Origin: CAKSQF01 sp964568425
GTDB taxonomy: Bacteria; Bacillota; Clostridia; Oscillospirales; CAG-272
Direction of reading: 5' to 3'
Length of the DNA stretch: 52,135 bases
Assembly (NCBI GenBank): GCA_964568425.1
Contig: CAZMPO010000013.1
Coordinates: 1-52,135 of the forward strand
Positions 8,614 to 16,884 of this stretch are shown one piece after another (position 1 is the stretch's first letter; the number at the start of each line of letters is the position of its first letter). The position numbers and the translations under genes are program-made. The notes beneath the pieces were generated by a model that saw only the letters and a list, made by a program, of their open reading frames with translations, was not told the origin of the DNA and did not search any database.

Positions 8614-9162
8614 TTACTTACCGGACTTACCGGTCTTGCCCGCCTTACGACGGATATGCTCATCGGCATACTTGATACCCTTGCCCTTGTAGGGTTCCGG
8701 GGGTCTCTTCTTTCTGATAACCGCTGCAACCTCGCCGACCTTCTGTTTATCGATACCGCGCACGATGATCGTGGACGAATCGGGTACATCGAAGGTGATT
8801 CCGTCGCTCTCCTCAACGGTAACACCGTGAGAATAGCCGAGCGAGAGCTGGAGGGTCTTGCCGCTCTTTGCAACTCTGTAGCCGACACCGTTGATCTCGA
8901 GACGCTTTGCAAAGCCCTCGGTAACGCCTGTGACCATGTTTGCAACAAGAGTACGGGTCAGACCGTGAAGTGACTTGTTGAACTTATCGTCGTCGGGGCG
9001 GCTTACGATGATCTCGTTGCCCTCAACGGTGATAGACATATTAGGGTGGAACTTCTCAGTGAGTGTTCCCTTGGGTCCCTTTACGGTTACGGTATTTTCA
9101 GCACCGAGTGTTACCTCAACGCCTGCGGGAACCGGTACAGGTTTTCTACCAATTCTTGACAT
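8614..9162 (-). CDS. rplF: 50S ribosomal protein L6
   Basis: 182 residues made of two similar alpha/beta domains. The start is MSRIGRKPVPVPAGVEV, and the C-terminal domain contains the family motif PEPYKGKGIKY. L6 lies near the factor-binding base of the L7/L12 stalk. The C-terminal tail is basic (IRRKAGKTGKSGK). Confidence 0.97.
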   Translation of the reverse strand: MSRIGRKPVPVPAGVEVTLGAENTVTVKGPKGTLTEKFHPNMSITVEGNEIIVSRPDDDKFNKSLHGLTRTLVANMVTGVTEGFAKRLEINGVGYRVAKSGKTLQLSLGYSHGVTVEESDGITFDVPDSSTIIVRGIDKQKVGEVAAVIRKKRPPEPYKGKGIKYADEHIRRKAGKTGKSGK

Positions 9163-9181
9163 CTGTATTCTCTCCCTTCAA

Positions 9182-9577
9182 TTACCATACGAACGCAAGG
9201 ATCTCGCCGCCGACTTTGAGCTCGCGAGCCTTCTTGTCGGTCATAACGCCCTTGGATGTTGATACGATAGCGATTCCGAGTCCGTTCATTACCTTCGGCA
9301 TATCCTGTGCGCCGGCGTAGATACGCAGACCGGGCTTGGACACGCGGCGAAGACCCTGAATGACCTTCTGCTTACCGATATACTTAAGTGTGACGCGGAT
9401 CACGCCCTGTTTGCCGTCCTCAATGACCTGATAGCCCTTGATATATCCCTCGGCAAGAAGAATATCGGCGATCGCCTTTTTCATGTTAGATGCGGGGATA
9501 TCAACGCTTTCGTGCTTTGCGTTGTTAGCGTTGCGGATTCTTGTAAGCATATCCGCAATTACATCTGAAATTTGCAT
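9182..9577 (-). CDS. rpsH: 30S ribosomal protein S8
   Basis: 131 residues from MQISDVIADMLTRIRNANNAKHE to GGEILAFVW, the universal S8 ends. I take the ATG at 9577 because AAGGAGG lies 9 nt before it and the protein then starts at the family position; the reading frame stays open 20 codons further upstream. S8 binds helix 21 of 16S rRNA, and in Escherichia coli represses the spc operon. Here a 155-nt gap separates rpsH from rpsN, unusually large for this operon. Confidence 0.96.
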   Translation of the reverse strand: MQISDVIADMLTRIRNANNAKHESVDIPASNMKKAIADILLAEGYIKGYQVIEDGKQGVIRVTLKYIGKQKVIQGLRRVSKPGLRIYAGAQDMPKVMNGLGIAIVSTSKGVMTDKKARELKVGGEILAFVW

Positions 9578-9732
9578 AGTATAAATCCTCCTTATGCAAG
9601 TATAATTTTCTTGCTGCCCCGAGCTTTGGGGCTGCACATCGGCGGTTGAAACGCATGTTTCCCTTCCGATTTGTTGGAGATCAGACTAATCTGATTGTTT
9701 ATTTTGATAATTGCTTGCCTTTCGGCGGCAAA
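9578..9732 (-). other. 155-nt spacer between rpsN and rpsH with hairpin
   Basis: Most spacers in this operon are 10-50 nt. This one is 155 nt and contains a short GC-rich hairpin (GCCCC...GGGGC, about 9615-9635) followed by a stretch that reads into the rpsH ribosome binding site. It contains no reading frame with a ribosome binding site. It may be a control region for the second half of the spc genes, or simply an untranslated spacer. Confidence 0.4.
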
Positions 9733-9918
9733 TTACCAAGAAGCTTTTCTTACGCCCGGAATTTCGCCCTTGTATGCGAGCTCACGGAAGCAGATACGGC
9801 AGATACCGTACTTGCGCATGTAAGCATGAGGACGGCCGCAGATCTTGCATCTGTTATATTCACGGGTAGAGAACTTCTGGGGTCTTTGCTGTTTGTTGAT
9901 CATTGACTTTTTAGCCAT
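9733..9918 (-). CDS. rpsN: 30S ribosomal protein S14, zinc type
   Basis: 61 residues. This is the short C+ form (type Z). The zinc site is CKICGRPH...CRICFREL, and the C-terminus is GEIPGVRKASW. It belongs to the 30S head near the decoding site. A second, zinc-free S14 copy elsewhere in the genome cannot be excluded. It follows rplE by 23 nt. Confidence 0.97.
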   Translation of the reverse strand: MAKKSMINKQQRPQKFSTREYNRCKICGRPHAYMRKYGICRICFRELAYKGEIPGVRKASW

Positions 9919-9941
9919 TTTATCTTTCCCTCCTGTAAATA

Positions 9942-10481
9942 TTATTTAGCGAACGGTGCGCCCATGAGTGTGAGAAGCTCTTTAGCTTCCTCATCGGTGT
10001 TTGCCGTTGTTACGAATGCAATATCCATACCGCGGATCTTGTCGATCTTATCATACTCGATCTCGGGGAAGATAAGCTGTTCCTTCAGACCAAGGCTGTA
10101 GTTTCCTCTGCCGTCGAAGCCGTTGGGGTTGATACCCTTGAAGTCACGGACACGGGGAAGTGCCAGGTTGAAGAGACGGTCCATAAATTCGTACATGATC
10201 TCACCGCGCAGTGTGACCTTTGCGCCGATCTTCATGCCCTCACGGAGCTTGAAGTTAGCGACCGACTTGTGTGCGTAGGTGGGAACTGCCTTCTGACCTG
10301 TGATAGCGGTAAGCTCGGAGATAACGGTCTCGATGACCTTTGCGTTCTCCTTAGCATCGCCGCAGCCGACGTTGACAACGATCTTGTCAAACTTCGGGAT
10401 CTGCATCACACTCTTATAAGCGAATTTTTTCATAAGAGCAGGAGCAACTTCTTTTTTGTAGTATTCTCTGAGTTCTGACAT
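9942..10481 (-). CDS. rplE: 50S ribosomal protein L5
   Basis: 179 residues. Characteristic segments are KFAYKSVMQIPKFDKIVVNVG near the start, the P-site loop region and the C-terminal GMDIAFVTTANTDEEAKELLTLMGAPF. L5 binds 5S rRNA and contacts S13 in intersubunit bridge B1b. The ribosome binding site is AAGGAGGA. Confidence 0.97.
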   Translation of the reverse strand: MSELREYYKKEVAPALMKKFAYKSVMQIPKFDKIVVNVGCGDAKENAKVIETVISELTAITGQKAVPTYAHKSVANFKLREGMKIGAKVTLRGEIMYEFMDRLFNLALPRVRDFKGINPNGFDGRGNYSLGLKEQLIFPEIEYDKIDKIRGMDIAFVTTANTDEEAKELLTLMGAPFAK

Positions 10482-10498
10482 TAACTTGCTCCTCCTTA

Positions 10499-10840
10499 TC
10501 AGTCAAACTTGTGTCCGCACTTTGTGCAAACACGAACTTTTTTGTCATCGATGACCTTAACGGTAGAACGGCGACCTGCTTTGCAGTCGGGGCAGTAGAG
10601 CTGCACCTTGCAAGCGTAGATCGGAGCGTCGACCTTAAGGATCGCGCTGGTATCGCCCTGCTTTCTTGCCTTGAAATGCTTACTTACGCGGTGGATACCT
10701 TCAACAATTACTTTTCCCTCTTCGGGAGATACCTCGAGAACCTTTCCGGTCTTGACTACGCCGGGCTTTTCGTACTTGTCCTCATACTTGCCGGACAGAA
10801 CGACGACGGTATCGCCTTTTTTAACATGCATCTTTGCCAT
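10499..10840 (-). CDS. rplX: 50S ribosomal protein L24 with C-terminal zinc ribbon
   Basis: 113 residues. The KOW domain (VKKGDTVVVLSGKYEDK...) is followed at about residues 80-110 by LYCPDCKAGRRSTVKVIDDKKVRVCTKCGHKF, whose two CxxC pairs form a ribbon seen in some Gram-positive L24 proteins. I choose the ATG at 10840 because AAGGAGG lies 7 nt before it; the ATG two codons earlier (10846) nearly overlaps that site. L24 starts large-subunit assembly by binding the 5' end of 23S rRNA. Confidence 0.96.
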   Translation of the reverse strand: MAKMHVKKGDTVVVLSGKYEDKYEKPGVVKTGKVLEVSPEEGKVIVEGIHRVSKHFKARKQGDTSAILKVDAPIYACKVQLYCPDCKAGRRSTVKVIDDKKVRVCTKCGHKFD

Positions 10841-10852
10841 TGCCATTCCTCC

Positions 10853-11221
10853 TTAAAGTACTTCGGGAGCGAGCGAGAGGATCTTCAGATAATCCTTGTC
10901 GCGGAGCTCTCTTGCCACAGGCCCAAAAATACGGGTGCCCACGGGGGTCTTGTCAGCCTTAATGATTACGGCTGCGTTCTCGTCAAACTTGATGTAGGAA
11001 CCGTCTGCGCGCTTTACGCCGTGAACGGATCTTACAACAACTGCTTTTACAACTTCGCCCTTCTTAACGCTTCCGCCGGGAGTAGCCTTCTTAACGCAGG
11101 CTACTACGACATCGCCGATATTGGCATATCTTCTGCCGGAACCGCCGAGTACGCGAATACACATTATCTCTTTGGCACCGGTGTTATCGGCAACCTTCAT
11201 GCGAGTTTGCTGTTGTATCAC
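10853..11221 (-). CDS. rplN: 50S ribosomal protein L14
   Basis: 122 residues, exactly the family length, starting MIQQQTRMKVADNTGAKEIM and containing KADGSYIKFDENAAVI and GPVARELRDKDYLKILSLAPEVL. L14 forms intersubunit bridges B5 and B8 and is the docking site of the silencing factor RsfS. It follows rpsQ by 48 nt. Confidence 0.97.
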   Translation of the reverse strand: MIQQQTRMKVADNTGAKEIMCIRVLGGSGRRYANIGDVVVACVKKATPGGSVKKGEVVKAVVVRSVHGVKRADGSYIKFDENAAVIIKADKTPVGTRIFGPVARELRDKDYLKILSLAPEVL

Positions 11222-11269
11222 GATTATTTCCTCCTGTTTTCAACACAATCTTTGTTGTATTGACCTTGA

Positions 11270-11539
11270 TTACTTAACCTTTTCGATGATCTCGACAAGA
11301 CGCCATCTCTTTGTTCTCGAAAGAGGTCTGGTCTCCATTACGAGAACCTTATCTCCGATATCGCACTCGTTCTTTTCGTCGTGTGCGTGAATCTTAAGAG
11401 TTCTTTTGATGATCTTGCCGTACTTCGGATGCTTAACGTTGTCCTCGATTGCGACAACGATCGTTTTATCCATCTTATTGCTTACAACCTTGCCGACACG
11501 TGTCTTGCGAAGGCTGCGCTCATTGGTAACTTCTGCCAT
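11270..11539 (-). CDS. rpsQ: 30S ribosomal protein S17
   Basis: 89 residues. The OB-fold segment is TRVGKVVSNKMDKTIVVAIED, followed by HPKYGKIIKRTLKIHAHDEKN and the C-terminal ETRPLSRTKRWRLVEI. The ATG at 11539 has GGAG 8 nt upstream; an in-frame TTG two codons earlier is less likely. S17 is a primary 16S rRNA binder in the 30S body. Confidence 0.97.
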   Translation of the reverse strand: MAEVTNERSLRKTRVGKVVSNKMDKTIVVAIEDNVKHPKYGKIIKRTLKIHAHDEKNECDIGDKVLVMETRPLSRTKRWRLVEIIEKVK

Positions 11540-11560
11540 GATCAAATCTCCTTCCCTAAC

Positions 11561-11749
11561 TTATGCGTTCTTCTCATGAAGAATGGTCATAACGCGAGCG
11601 ATATCCTTCTTGACCTCGGTCATTTTGTGAGGGTTGTCAAGCTGGTTTACCGCGTGCTGGAAGCGCAGATTGAACAGTTCTTCTTTCAGTTCGGAGAGCT
11701 TCGTCTGGAGCTCTTCGACAGTCATCTTTCTGATTTCGCCGGTTTTCAC
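11561..11749 (-). CDS. rpmC: 50S ribosomal protein L29, GTG start
   Basis: 62 residues, mostly two antiparallel helices (MTVEELQTKLSELKEELFNLRFQ...). The GTG at 11749 is chosen because GAGGAGG lies 8 nt upstream, inside the end of rplP. L29 sits at the tunnel exit and helps form the docking site for trigger factor and SRP. Confidence 0.96.
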   Translation of the reverse strand: MKTGEIRKMTVEELQTKLSELKEELFNLRFQHAVNQLDNPHKMTEVKKDIARVMTILHEKNA

Positions 11750-11752
11750 TGC

Positions 11753-12175
11753 TTATGCCTCCTCGTTTGTTTCTTTTGCTACGAATTTGCACTTAATCGG
11801 CAGCTTGTGAGCCGCAAGACGCATTGCTTCCTTCGCTACATCGGGTGCGACGCCGTCCATCTCGAACATTACTCTGCCCGGCTTAACGACTGCTACCCAA
11901 TATTCGGGCGAGCCTTTACCAGAACCCATTCGGGTCTCAGCGGGCTTCTCGGTGATCGGCTTATCGGGGAAAATTTTGATCCATACTTTACCGCCACGCT
12001 TGGTGTAACGTGTCATTGCGATACGGGCAGCCTCGATCTGGTTGCTGGTGATCCATGCGGGCTCGGTTGCAACAAGTCCGTAGGTACCGTTTGTGATCGT
12101 GTTACCGCGCATTGCCTTGCCCTTGAGGCGGCCACGCTGAACGCGTCTGTATTTTACTCTTTTCGGCATTAACAT
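11753..12175 (-). CDS. rplP: 50S ribosomal protein L16
   Basis: 140 residues. The core starts MPKRVKYRRVQRGRLKGKA and includes the conserved RGGKVWIKIFPDKPITEKPAETRMG. The ATG at 12175 overlaps the rpsC stop (TAATG) and has GGGGG 9 nt upstream; the ATG two codons later (12169) is the alternative and would give the more usual N-terminus. L16 organises the A-site region of the 50S subunit. Confidence 0.96.
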   Translation of the reverse strand: MLMPKRVKYRRVQRGRLKGKAMRGNTITNGTYGLVATEPAWITSNQIEAARIAMTRYTKRGGKVWIKIFPDKPITEKPAETRMGSGKGSPEYWVAVVKPGRVMFEMDGVAPDVAKEAMRLAAHKLPIKCKFVAKETNEEA

Positions 12176-13026
12176 TACTTGTTACCCCCTTCTTTAGGCG
12201 TTCTGTTTCCGTTATTACCGAAGTTACGGTTGCCGCCCTGACGGAAATTGCCGTTTCCGCCCTGTCTGCGATCGCCTTGTCTGCGGTCGCCCTGTCTGCG
12301 GTCACCGCCGCGGCGATCTCCCTGTCTGCGATCGCGACGATCGTTTCTTGCGGGAGCCTGTTCAACGGTAGGCATTACGGTGAACTTCTTCTTCACGTCA
12401 GCGAGAACCTCGCCCTTGAAGATCCATACTTTAACACCGATCTTGCCGTATGTGGTATTTGCTTCCCAGAAGCCATATTCGATATCGGCTCTGAGAGTCT
12501 GAAGCGGAATCGTACCTTCATGGTACTGCTCGGATCTTGCGATATCTGCGCCCGCAAGACGTCCCGAAAGCATGACCTTGATTCCCTTTGCGCCCAGACG
12601 CATGGTTCTGCCGATACAGAACTTCATTGCGCGGCGGAAGGAAACGCGGCGCTCAAGCTGACCTGCGATATTTTCTGCAACGAGCTGTGCATTGAGATCG
12701 GGCTGCTTGATCTCTATTACGTTGACAACCGTAGGCTTGCCGACCATCTTTTCGATCTGTGCCTTAAGCTTCTCGATCGATTCGCCGCCGCGACCGATTA
12801 CGAGACCCGGCTTTGCACAATGGATGAAGACTCTGACCTTTTCGCTGTCGCGTTCGATCTCGATCTTGGGCACGCCTGCTTCCTGAAGCTGTTTCTTCAG
12901 TGCGGTTCTCAGCTTATAGTCCGAAACAAGGGTATCACCGAATGTTTCGTCCTTTTCAAACCATCTGGAATCCCAGTTCTTAATGACTCCGACACGGAGT
13001 CCATGAGGATTAACCTTCTGACCCAC
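12175..13026 (-). CDS. rpsC: 30S ribosomal protein S3 with Arg/Gly/Gln repeat tail
   Basis: 283 residues against about 210-225 for most bacterial S3. Residues 1-222 are normal: MGQKVNPHGLRVGVIKNWDS, then the KH domain with the GLVIGRGGESIEKL loop, and the C-terminal domain up to about residue 215. Residues 224-283 form a low-complexity tail in which RRQGD and RRGGD units repeat, followed by Asn/Gly-rich sequence (NGNFRQGGNRNFGNNGN). S3 lines the mRNA entry tunnel, so the tail would lie on the solvent side near entering mRNA. The reading frame and the downstream stop look intact, so this is not a frameshift artefact. Confidence 0.96.
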   Translation of the reverse strand: MGQKVNPHGLRVGVIKNWDSRWFEKDETFGDTLVSDYKLRTALKKQLQEAGVPKIEIERDSEKVRVFIHCAKPGLVIGRGGESIEKLKAQIEKMVGKPTVVNVIEIKQPDLNAQLVAENIAGQLERRVSFRRAMKFCIGRTMRLGAKGIKVMLSGRLAGADIARSEQYHEGTIPLQTLRADIEYGFWEANTTYGKIGVKVWIFKGEVLADVKKKFTVMPTVEQAPARNDRRDRRQGDRRGGDRRQGDRRQGDRRQGGNGNFRQGGNRNFGNNGNRTPKEGGNK

Positions 13027-13050
13027 TTTAACTTACCTCCTTCTTGAATT

Positions 13051-13404
13051 TTAGTCCTTCGTCTTTACGACGATGGTCATATGGCTGGTTCTCTTGAGAA
13101 GGCGATCAAATCCGCCTCTGCCTCTTGCCTGACCTCTCTTAAGTGTGGGGCCGGGACAAACGAAGCACTCGGATACATAAAGATTGCTTCTGTCAAAATC
13201 AGCTATGTCATGTGTTTCTGCGTAATTTGCTGCGTTTGCGATCGCGCTTCCGAGAAGCTTAATAAGATACTCGGATGCAGCCTTGCGTGTATTTTTGAGA
13301 ATACCCATCGCCTCGTCTACCTGCTTGCCTCTGATCAGATCAAGCACGATGCAGACCTTACGGGGGGTAATTCGTGCATATTTCAGATATGCTCTTGCTT
13401 CCAT
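13051..13404 (-). CDS. rplV: 50S ribosomal protein L22
   Basis: 117 residues starting MEARAYLKYARITPRKVCIVLDLIRGK. The beta-hairpin that lines the exit tunnel includes FVCPGPTLKRGQARGRGGF. L22 also contacts macrolide-binding sites in other bacteria. A GGGAGG site precedes the ATG. Confidence 0.97.
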   Translation of the reverse strand: MEARAYLKYARITPRKVCIVLDLIRGKQVDEAMGILKNTRKAASEYLIKLLGSAIANAANYAETHDIADFDRSNLYVSECFVCPGPTLKRGQARGRGGFDRLLKRTSHMTIVVKTKD

Positions 13405-13455
13405 AGTTAAGACTTTGCCTCCCTTCGCTTATTTTGCGAAATCATTTTTCTTGGC

Positions 13456-13737
13456 TTACTTGCCGTTGTTGGATGTCTTGGATCCTGCGTGACCCTTAAA
13501 GGTTCTCGTAGGAGCGAACTCGCCGAGCTTGTGACCGACCATGTCCTCAATAACATATACCGGTACATGCTTTCTGCCGTCGTATACGGCAATGGTGTGT
13601 CCAACAAAATCGGGATAAATGGTGGAAGCTCTCGACCATGTTTTGATAACCTTTTTCTCGCCCGCCTCGTTCATGGCAACTATTCTTGAATAAAGCTTTT
13701 CTTCCACAAACGGCGGTTTCTTCAGGCTTCTGCTCAT
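13456..13737 (-). CDS. rpsS: 30S ribosomal protein S19
   Basis: 93 residues: MSRSLKKPPFVEEKLYSRI, the WSRASTIYPDFVGHTIAVYDGRKHVPVYV core and the ending KLGEFAPTRTFKGHAG. S19 lies in the 30S head next to S13. The spacing to rplB is 17 nt. Confidence 0.97.
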   Translation of the reverse strand: MSRSLKKPPFVEEKLYSRIVAMNEAGEKKVIKTWSRASTIYPDFVGHTIAVYDGRKHVPVYVIEDMVGHKLGEFAPTRTFKGHAGSKTSNNGK

Positions 13738-13754
13738 CTATGTGTGCCTCCTTC

Positions 13755-14588
13755 TTATTTACCTTTTCTGTGTTTAACGATAAACTTCTCAGTGCGTGCC
13801 TTCTTGTTACGAGTCTTGTAACCGAGAGCGGGCTTGCCCCAAGGAGTTACAGGTCCGGGACGACCAACGGGCGCTCTGCCCTCGCCGCCGCCGTGCGGGT
13901 GGTCAACCGGGTTCATGACGGAACCGCGGACTGTCGGGCGAATGCCCTTATGGCGGGTCTTACCTGCCTTACCGACTCTTACGGTGTCGTGCTCGATATT
14001 GCCGATCTGACCGATCGTTGCCTTACAGTCAAGACGGACGAGACGAACCTCACCCGAAGGAAGTCTTACCTGAGCCATTCCGTTCTCTTTTGCCATCAGC
14101 TGAGCTGCGGTGCCTGCCGAACGGACGAGCTGTGCGCCCTTGCCGGGGTGGAGCTCGATGTTGTTGATGAAAATACCAACCGGGATAGCGCTGATCGGAA
14201 GGGTGTTACCGGGCTTAATATCAGCCTTTTCACCGCTTATAACAACGTCGCCTGCGGTAAGTCCCGCGGGAGCGATGATGTAGGATCTGGTCTTATCCTC
14301 ATACTCAACAAGTGCGATATACGCGGTTCTGTTGGGGTCGTATTCCACACCGATAACGGTTGCGGGCATATCAAGCTTTGCACGCTTGAAATCTATAATT
14401 CTGTACTTAACCTTGTTTCCGCCGCCCTGATGACGAACGGTAATTCTACCGTAGCTGTTTCTGCCCGAATGTTTTTTCTTGACTGTCAGAAGTTTCTTTT
14501 CGGGAGTATGCTTTGTTACCTCGTCAAAAGACGGAACAGACATCTGTCTGCGACCCGGAGTTGTAGGCTTATAAACCTTAACTGCCAT
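13755..14588 (-). CDS. rplB: 50S ribosomal protein L2
   Basis: 277 residues. The N-terminus is MAVKVYKPTTPGRRQMSV, and the highly conserved C-terminal part has GSVMNPVDHPHGGGEGRAPVG with the His needed for peptidyl-transferase assembly. L2 is a primary 23S rRNA binder close to the active centre. Length and order are standard. Confidence 0.98.
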   Translation of the reverse strand: MAVKVYKPTTPGRRQMSVPSFDEVTKHTPEKKLLTVKKKHSGRNSYGRITVRHQGGGNKVKYRIIDFKRAKLDMPATVIGVEYDPNRTAYIALVEYEDKTRSYIIAPAGLTAGDVVISGEKADIKPGNTLPISAIPVGIFINNIELHPGKGAQLVRSAGTAAQLMAKENGMAQVRLPSGEVRLVRLDCKATIGQIGNIEHDTVRVGKAGKTRHKGIRPTVRGSVMNPVDHPHGGGEGRAPVGRPGPVTPWGKPALGYKTRNKKARTEKFIVKHRKGK

Positions 14589-14605
14589 TGTCTGTTACCT
14601 CCTTA

Positions 14606-14899
14606 TTACATCATACCGTCGAAGAACTCGATCGACTTGGAATCAGCGGTCAGTGTGACCACAGCCTTCTTCCACTCGCCGGTGTAGCCCGCATATCTGC
14701 CGACAGTCTTGGGCTTCTTCTTCATGATGACGGTGTTTACGCTCTTGACCTTGACCTTGAACAGCTTCTCAACTGCGTCAGCGATCTCGGGCTTCGTAGC
14801 GTCGGTTGCGACGCGGAAGGTGTACTTCTTGGAGGCAATGCCGTCCATGCTCGCTTCTGTGATAATGGGCTTCAATACTACATCGTATGCTGTTCTCAT
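14606..14899 (-). CDS. rplW: 50S ribosomal protein L23
   Basis: 97 residues. The family pattern is DVVLKPIITEASMDGIASKKYTF near the start and a long basic loop KKKPKTVGRYAGYTGEWKKAVV. L23 is the main docking site for trigger factor and SRP at the tunnel exit. Its ATG overlaps the rplD stop by one base (TAATG), so the two genes are probably translationally coupled. Confidence 0.97.
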   Translation of the reverse strand: MRTAYDVVLKPIITEASMDGIASKKYTFRVATDATKPEIADAVEKLFKVKVKSVNTVIMKKKPKTVGRYAGYTGEWKKAVVTLTADSKSIEFFDGMM

Positions 14900-15543
14900 T
14901 ACGCGTCGACCTCCTTGTTATTTAAGATGATATTCTCGAGGATCTTCACTGCTTCGCTTGTGATAACAAGGCTGTCGCAGTTAAGGATCTCGTATACGTT
15001 GACGTTGGATGCGTTTGCGGTCTTCACGCCGTCGATGTTTGCAAAGGACTTAACAGCCATCTTGTTTGCCTCGGGCAGAACAACGAGAGCCTTCTTTGCA
15101 GCGCCGACTGCGGAAAGCATTGCAGCCATCGTCTTGGTCTTGTACTCGGTAGCCTCGATCTTGTCGACAACGATGATCTCGTTTGCGGCACATTTAGCCG
15201 AAAGAGCCGAAACCATGGCAACCTTCTTGACCTTTTTGTTCATTGCGATCCTGTAGGATCTGGGCTTCGGGCCGAGAGCCACGCCGCCGTGCGTCCACTG
15301 AGGAGCGCGGGTCGAGCCCTGTCTTGCACGACCGGTACCCTTCTGCTTCCAGGGCTTCTTTCCGCCGCCGGAAACCTCGGTACGGGTGAGAGTAGACTGT
15401 GTGCCCTGTCTCTGATTCATAAGATATGTTCTTACATAGGAGTGGAGAACGGTCTTGTTGACCTCAGCCGCGAAGACGCTGTCGCTGAGCTCGATCGCAC
15501 CGACTTCCTTGCCTGCCATATCAACAACTTTCATATTAGGCAT
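14899..15543 (-). CDS. rplD: 50S ribosomal protein L4
   Basis: 214 residues. The tunnel-lining loop contains RTEVSGGGKKPWKQKGTGRARQ, and the end has NCDSLVITSEAVKILE. L4 is a regulator of its own S10 operon in gamma-proteobacteria; whether that applies here is unknown. The ATG at 15543 has GGAGG 8 nt upstream; a second ATG lies three codons in. Confidence 0.97.
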   Translation of the reverse strand: MPNMKVVDMAGKEVGAIELSDSVFAAEVNKTVLHSYVRTYLMNQRQGTQSTLTRTEVSGGGKKPWKQKGTGRARQGSTRAPQWTHGGVALGPKPRSYRIAMNKKVKKVAMVSALSAKCAANEIIVVDKIEATEYKTKTMAAMLSAVGAAKKALVVLPEANKMAVKSFANIDGVKTANASNVNVYEILNCDSLVITSEAVKILENIILNNKEVDA

Positions 15544-15556
15544 CGATTCTTCCTCC

Positions 15557-16192
15557 TCACTTAGACTTTACGGTATTGCGAATGAATACGATACCGCCGC
15601 GCGCACCGGGAATTGCTCCCTTTACCGCGATAATATTCTTTTCTGCATCGATCTTGGCAACCTCAAGGTTGAGAACAGTTACCTGCTCGTTACCGTACTG
15701 ACCTGCCATGTGCTTGTTCTTATAGATTCTCGAAGGAGTCGAGTTTGCGCCCATAGAGCCTGCCTGACGGTGGATAGGACCTGTACCGTGAGTCATTCTC
15801 AGGATCGCGTTGTTCCAGCGCTTAACAGTACCCGTGTATCCGCGTCCCTTCGTGATTCCGGTAACGTCGACCTTTTCACCTGCCGCAAATGCGTCGGCGG
15901 TGACGGTATCGCCTACTTTATATCCGGAAATGTCGTCAAGACGGAATTCCTTGAGGTGCTTCTTAGCTGCAACGCCTGTCTTCTTTGCAAGACCTGCCTC
16001 GGGCTTGTTGACCTTTCTGTCTTCCTTCGTGATAAAACCGAGCTGAAGTGCGTTGTAGCCGTCTGTCTCGGTCGTTTTGATCTGCGTTACGGCGCAGGGG
16101 CCTGCTTCGATTACTGTTACGGGGATAACATTTCCCTTGTCATCGAAGATCTGGGTCATACCGATTTTCTTACCGATAATGCCTTTTTTCAT
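15557..16192 (-). CDS. rplC: 50S ribosomal protein L3
   Basis: 211 residues starting MKKGIIGKKIGMTQIFDDKG. The GRGYTGTVKRWNNAILRMTHG segment and the Gly/Gln region RQAGSMGANSTPSRIYKNKHMAG, which reaches towards the peptidyl-transferase centre, are conserved. It follows rpsJ after a 99-nt spacer. Confidence 0.97.
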   Translation of the reverse strand: MKKGIIGKKIGMTQIFDDKGNVIPVTVIEAGPCAVTQIKTTETDGYNALQLGFITKEDRKVNKPEAGLAKKTGVAAKKHLKEFRLDDISGYKVGDTVTADAFAAGEKVDVTGITKGRGYTGTVKRWNNAILRMTHGTGPIHRQAGSMGANSTPSRIYKNKHMAGQYGNEQVTVLNLEVAKIDAEKNIIAVKGAIPGARGGIVFIRNTVKSK

Positions 16193-16291
16193 TTTGGATT
16201 TTCCTCCTGTTTTAGTTATTGGTCGGCGTTTTACGTCTGCCGACTTGACATAAAACCATCTGCACGGACCTGGTCTCGATCAAATTTCAAA

Positions 16292-16603
16292 TCAAAGCTT
16301 GATCTCGAACTCAACGCCTGCGGGAAGTTCCAGTGTCTGAAGCGACTCGATAACCTTCTGCGAGGGCTTTACGATGTCGATCAGTCTCTTGTGGGTTCTC
16401 ATCTCAAACTGCTCGCGGCTGTCCTTGTACTTGTGGACTGCGCGAAGGATGGTCACGATCTCGCGATCGGTGGGGAGCGGAATGGGACCGGATACCACCG
16501 CGCCGTTGCGCTTTGCGGTCTCAACGATCTTCTCAGCAGCCTGATCGATCAGGGTGTGATCGTAGCTCTTCAGTTTGATTCTGACCTTTTCACTTGTAGC
16601 CAT
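16292..16603 (-). CDS. rpsJ: 30S ribosomal protein S10 (NusE)
   Basis: 103 residues, first gene of the superoperon. The sequence KVRIKLKSYDHTLIDQAAEKI and the loop FEMRTHKRLIDIVKPSQKVIESLQ are diagnostic. Besides its ribosomal role it pairs with NusB in antitermination. The ATG at 16603 has GGAGG 7 nt upstream; the frame stays open further upstream but those codons lie in the leader. Confidence 0.97.
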   Translation of the reverse strand: MATSEKVRIKLKSYDHTLIDQAAEKIVETAKRNGAVVSGPIPLPTDREIVTILRAVHKYKDSREQFEMRTHKRLIDIVKPSQKVIESLQTLELPAGVEFEIKL

Positions 16604-16884
16604 TTTGCTTTCCTCCTTTTGATTGTACACCGGAGGCTCAGATGCGTTACACCCTTCCGTGCGTTTCTTTTTGTTCCATCATAAAACCGAACCATGGCGG
16701 TGCAACTCTCTACCGCAAGTTCGGAAAACGATTTCCCAAACAGTATAGCACAAACAAGGATCTTTCGCCTCTGCCTCGCCCGATTGTCGGACATACTCCG
16801 GCAAAATTACCTGTCGGACACACTGTTTTGGGTTTATGTATCCGTTTTTCAGCAACTTTTGCCATCTACGCATCAAGCCTTGGT
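16604..16884 (-). promoter_or_regulatory. Long leader of the S10 superoperon
   Basis: Transcripts from the promoter at 16885-16913 would carry about 275 untranslated nucleotides before rpsJ. I find no protein-coding frame with a ribosome binding site here. A second possible start, an extended -10 (TGCTATACT, minus strand, 16742-16750), lies inside the leader. Long leaders before S10 are control sites for L4 or L20-type feedback in some bacteria; no known leader fold is evident to me by eye. Confidence 0.45.

Noticed and set aside
15455..16684. 409-codon plus-strand frame opposite rplC/rpsJ
   Set aside because: Antisense shadow created by codon bias in the ribosomal genes.
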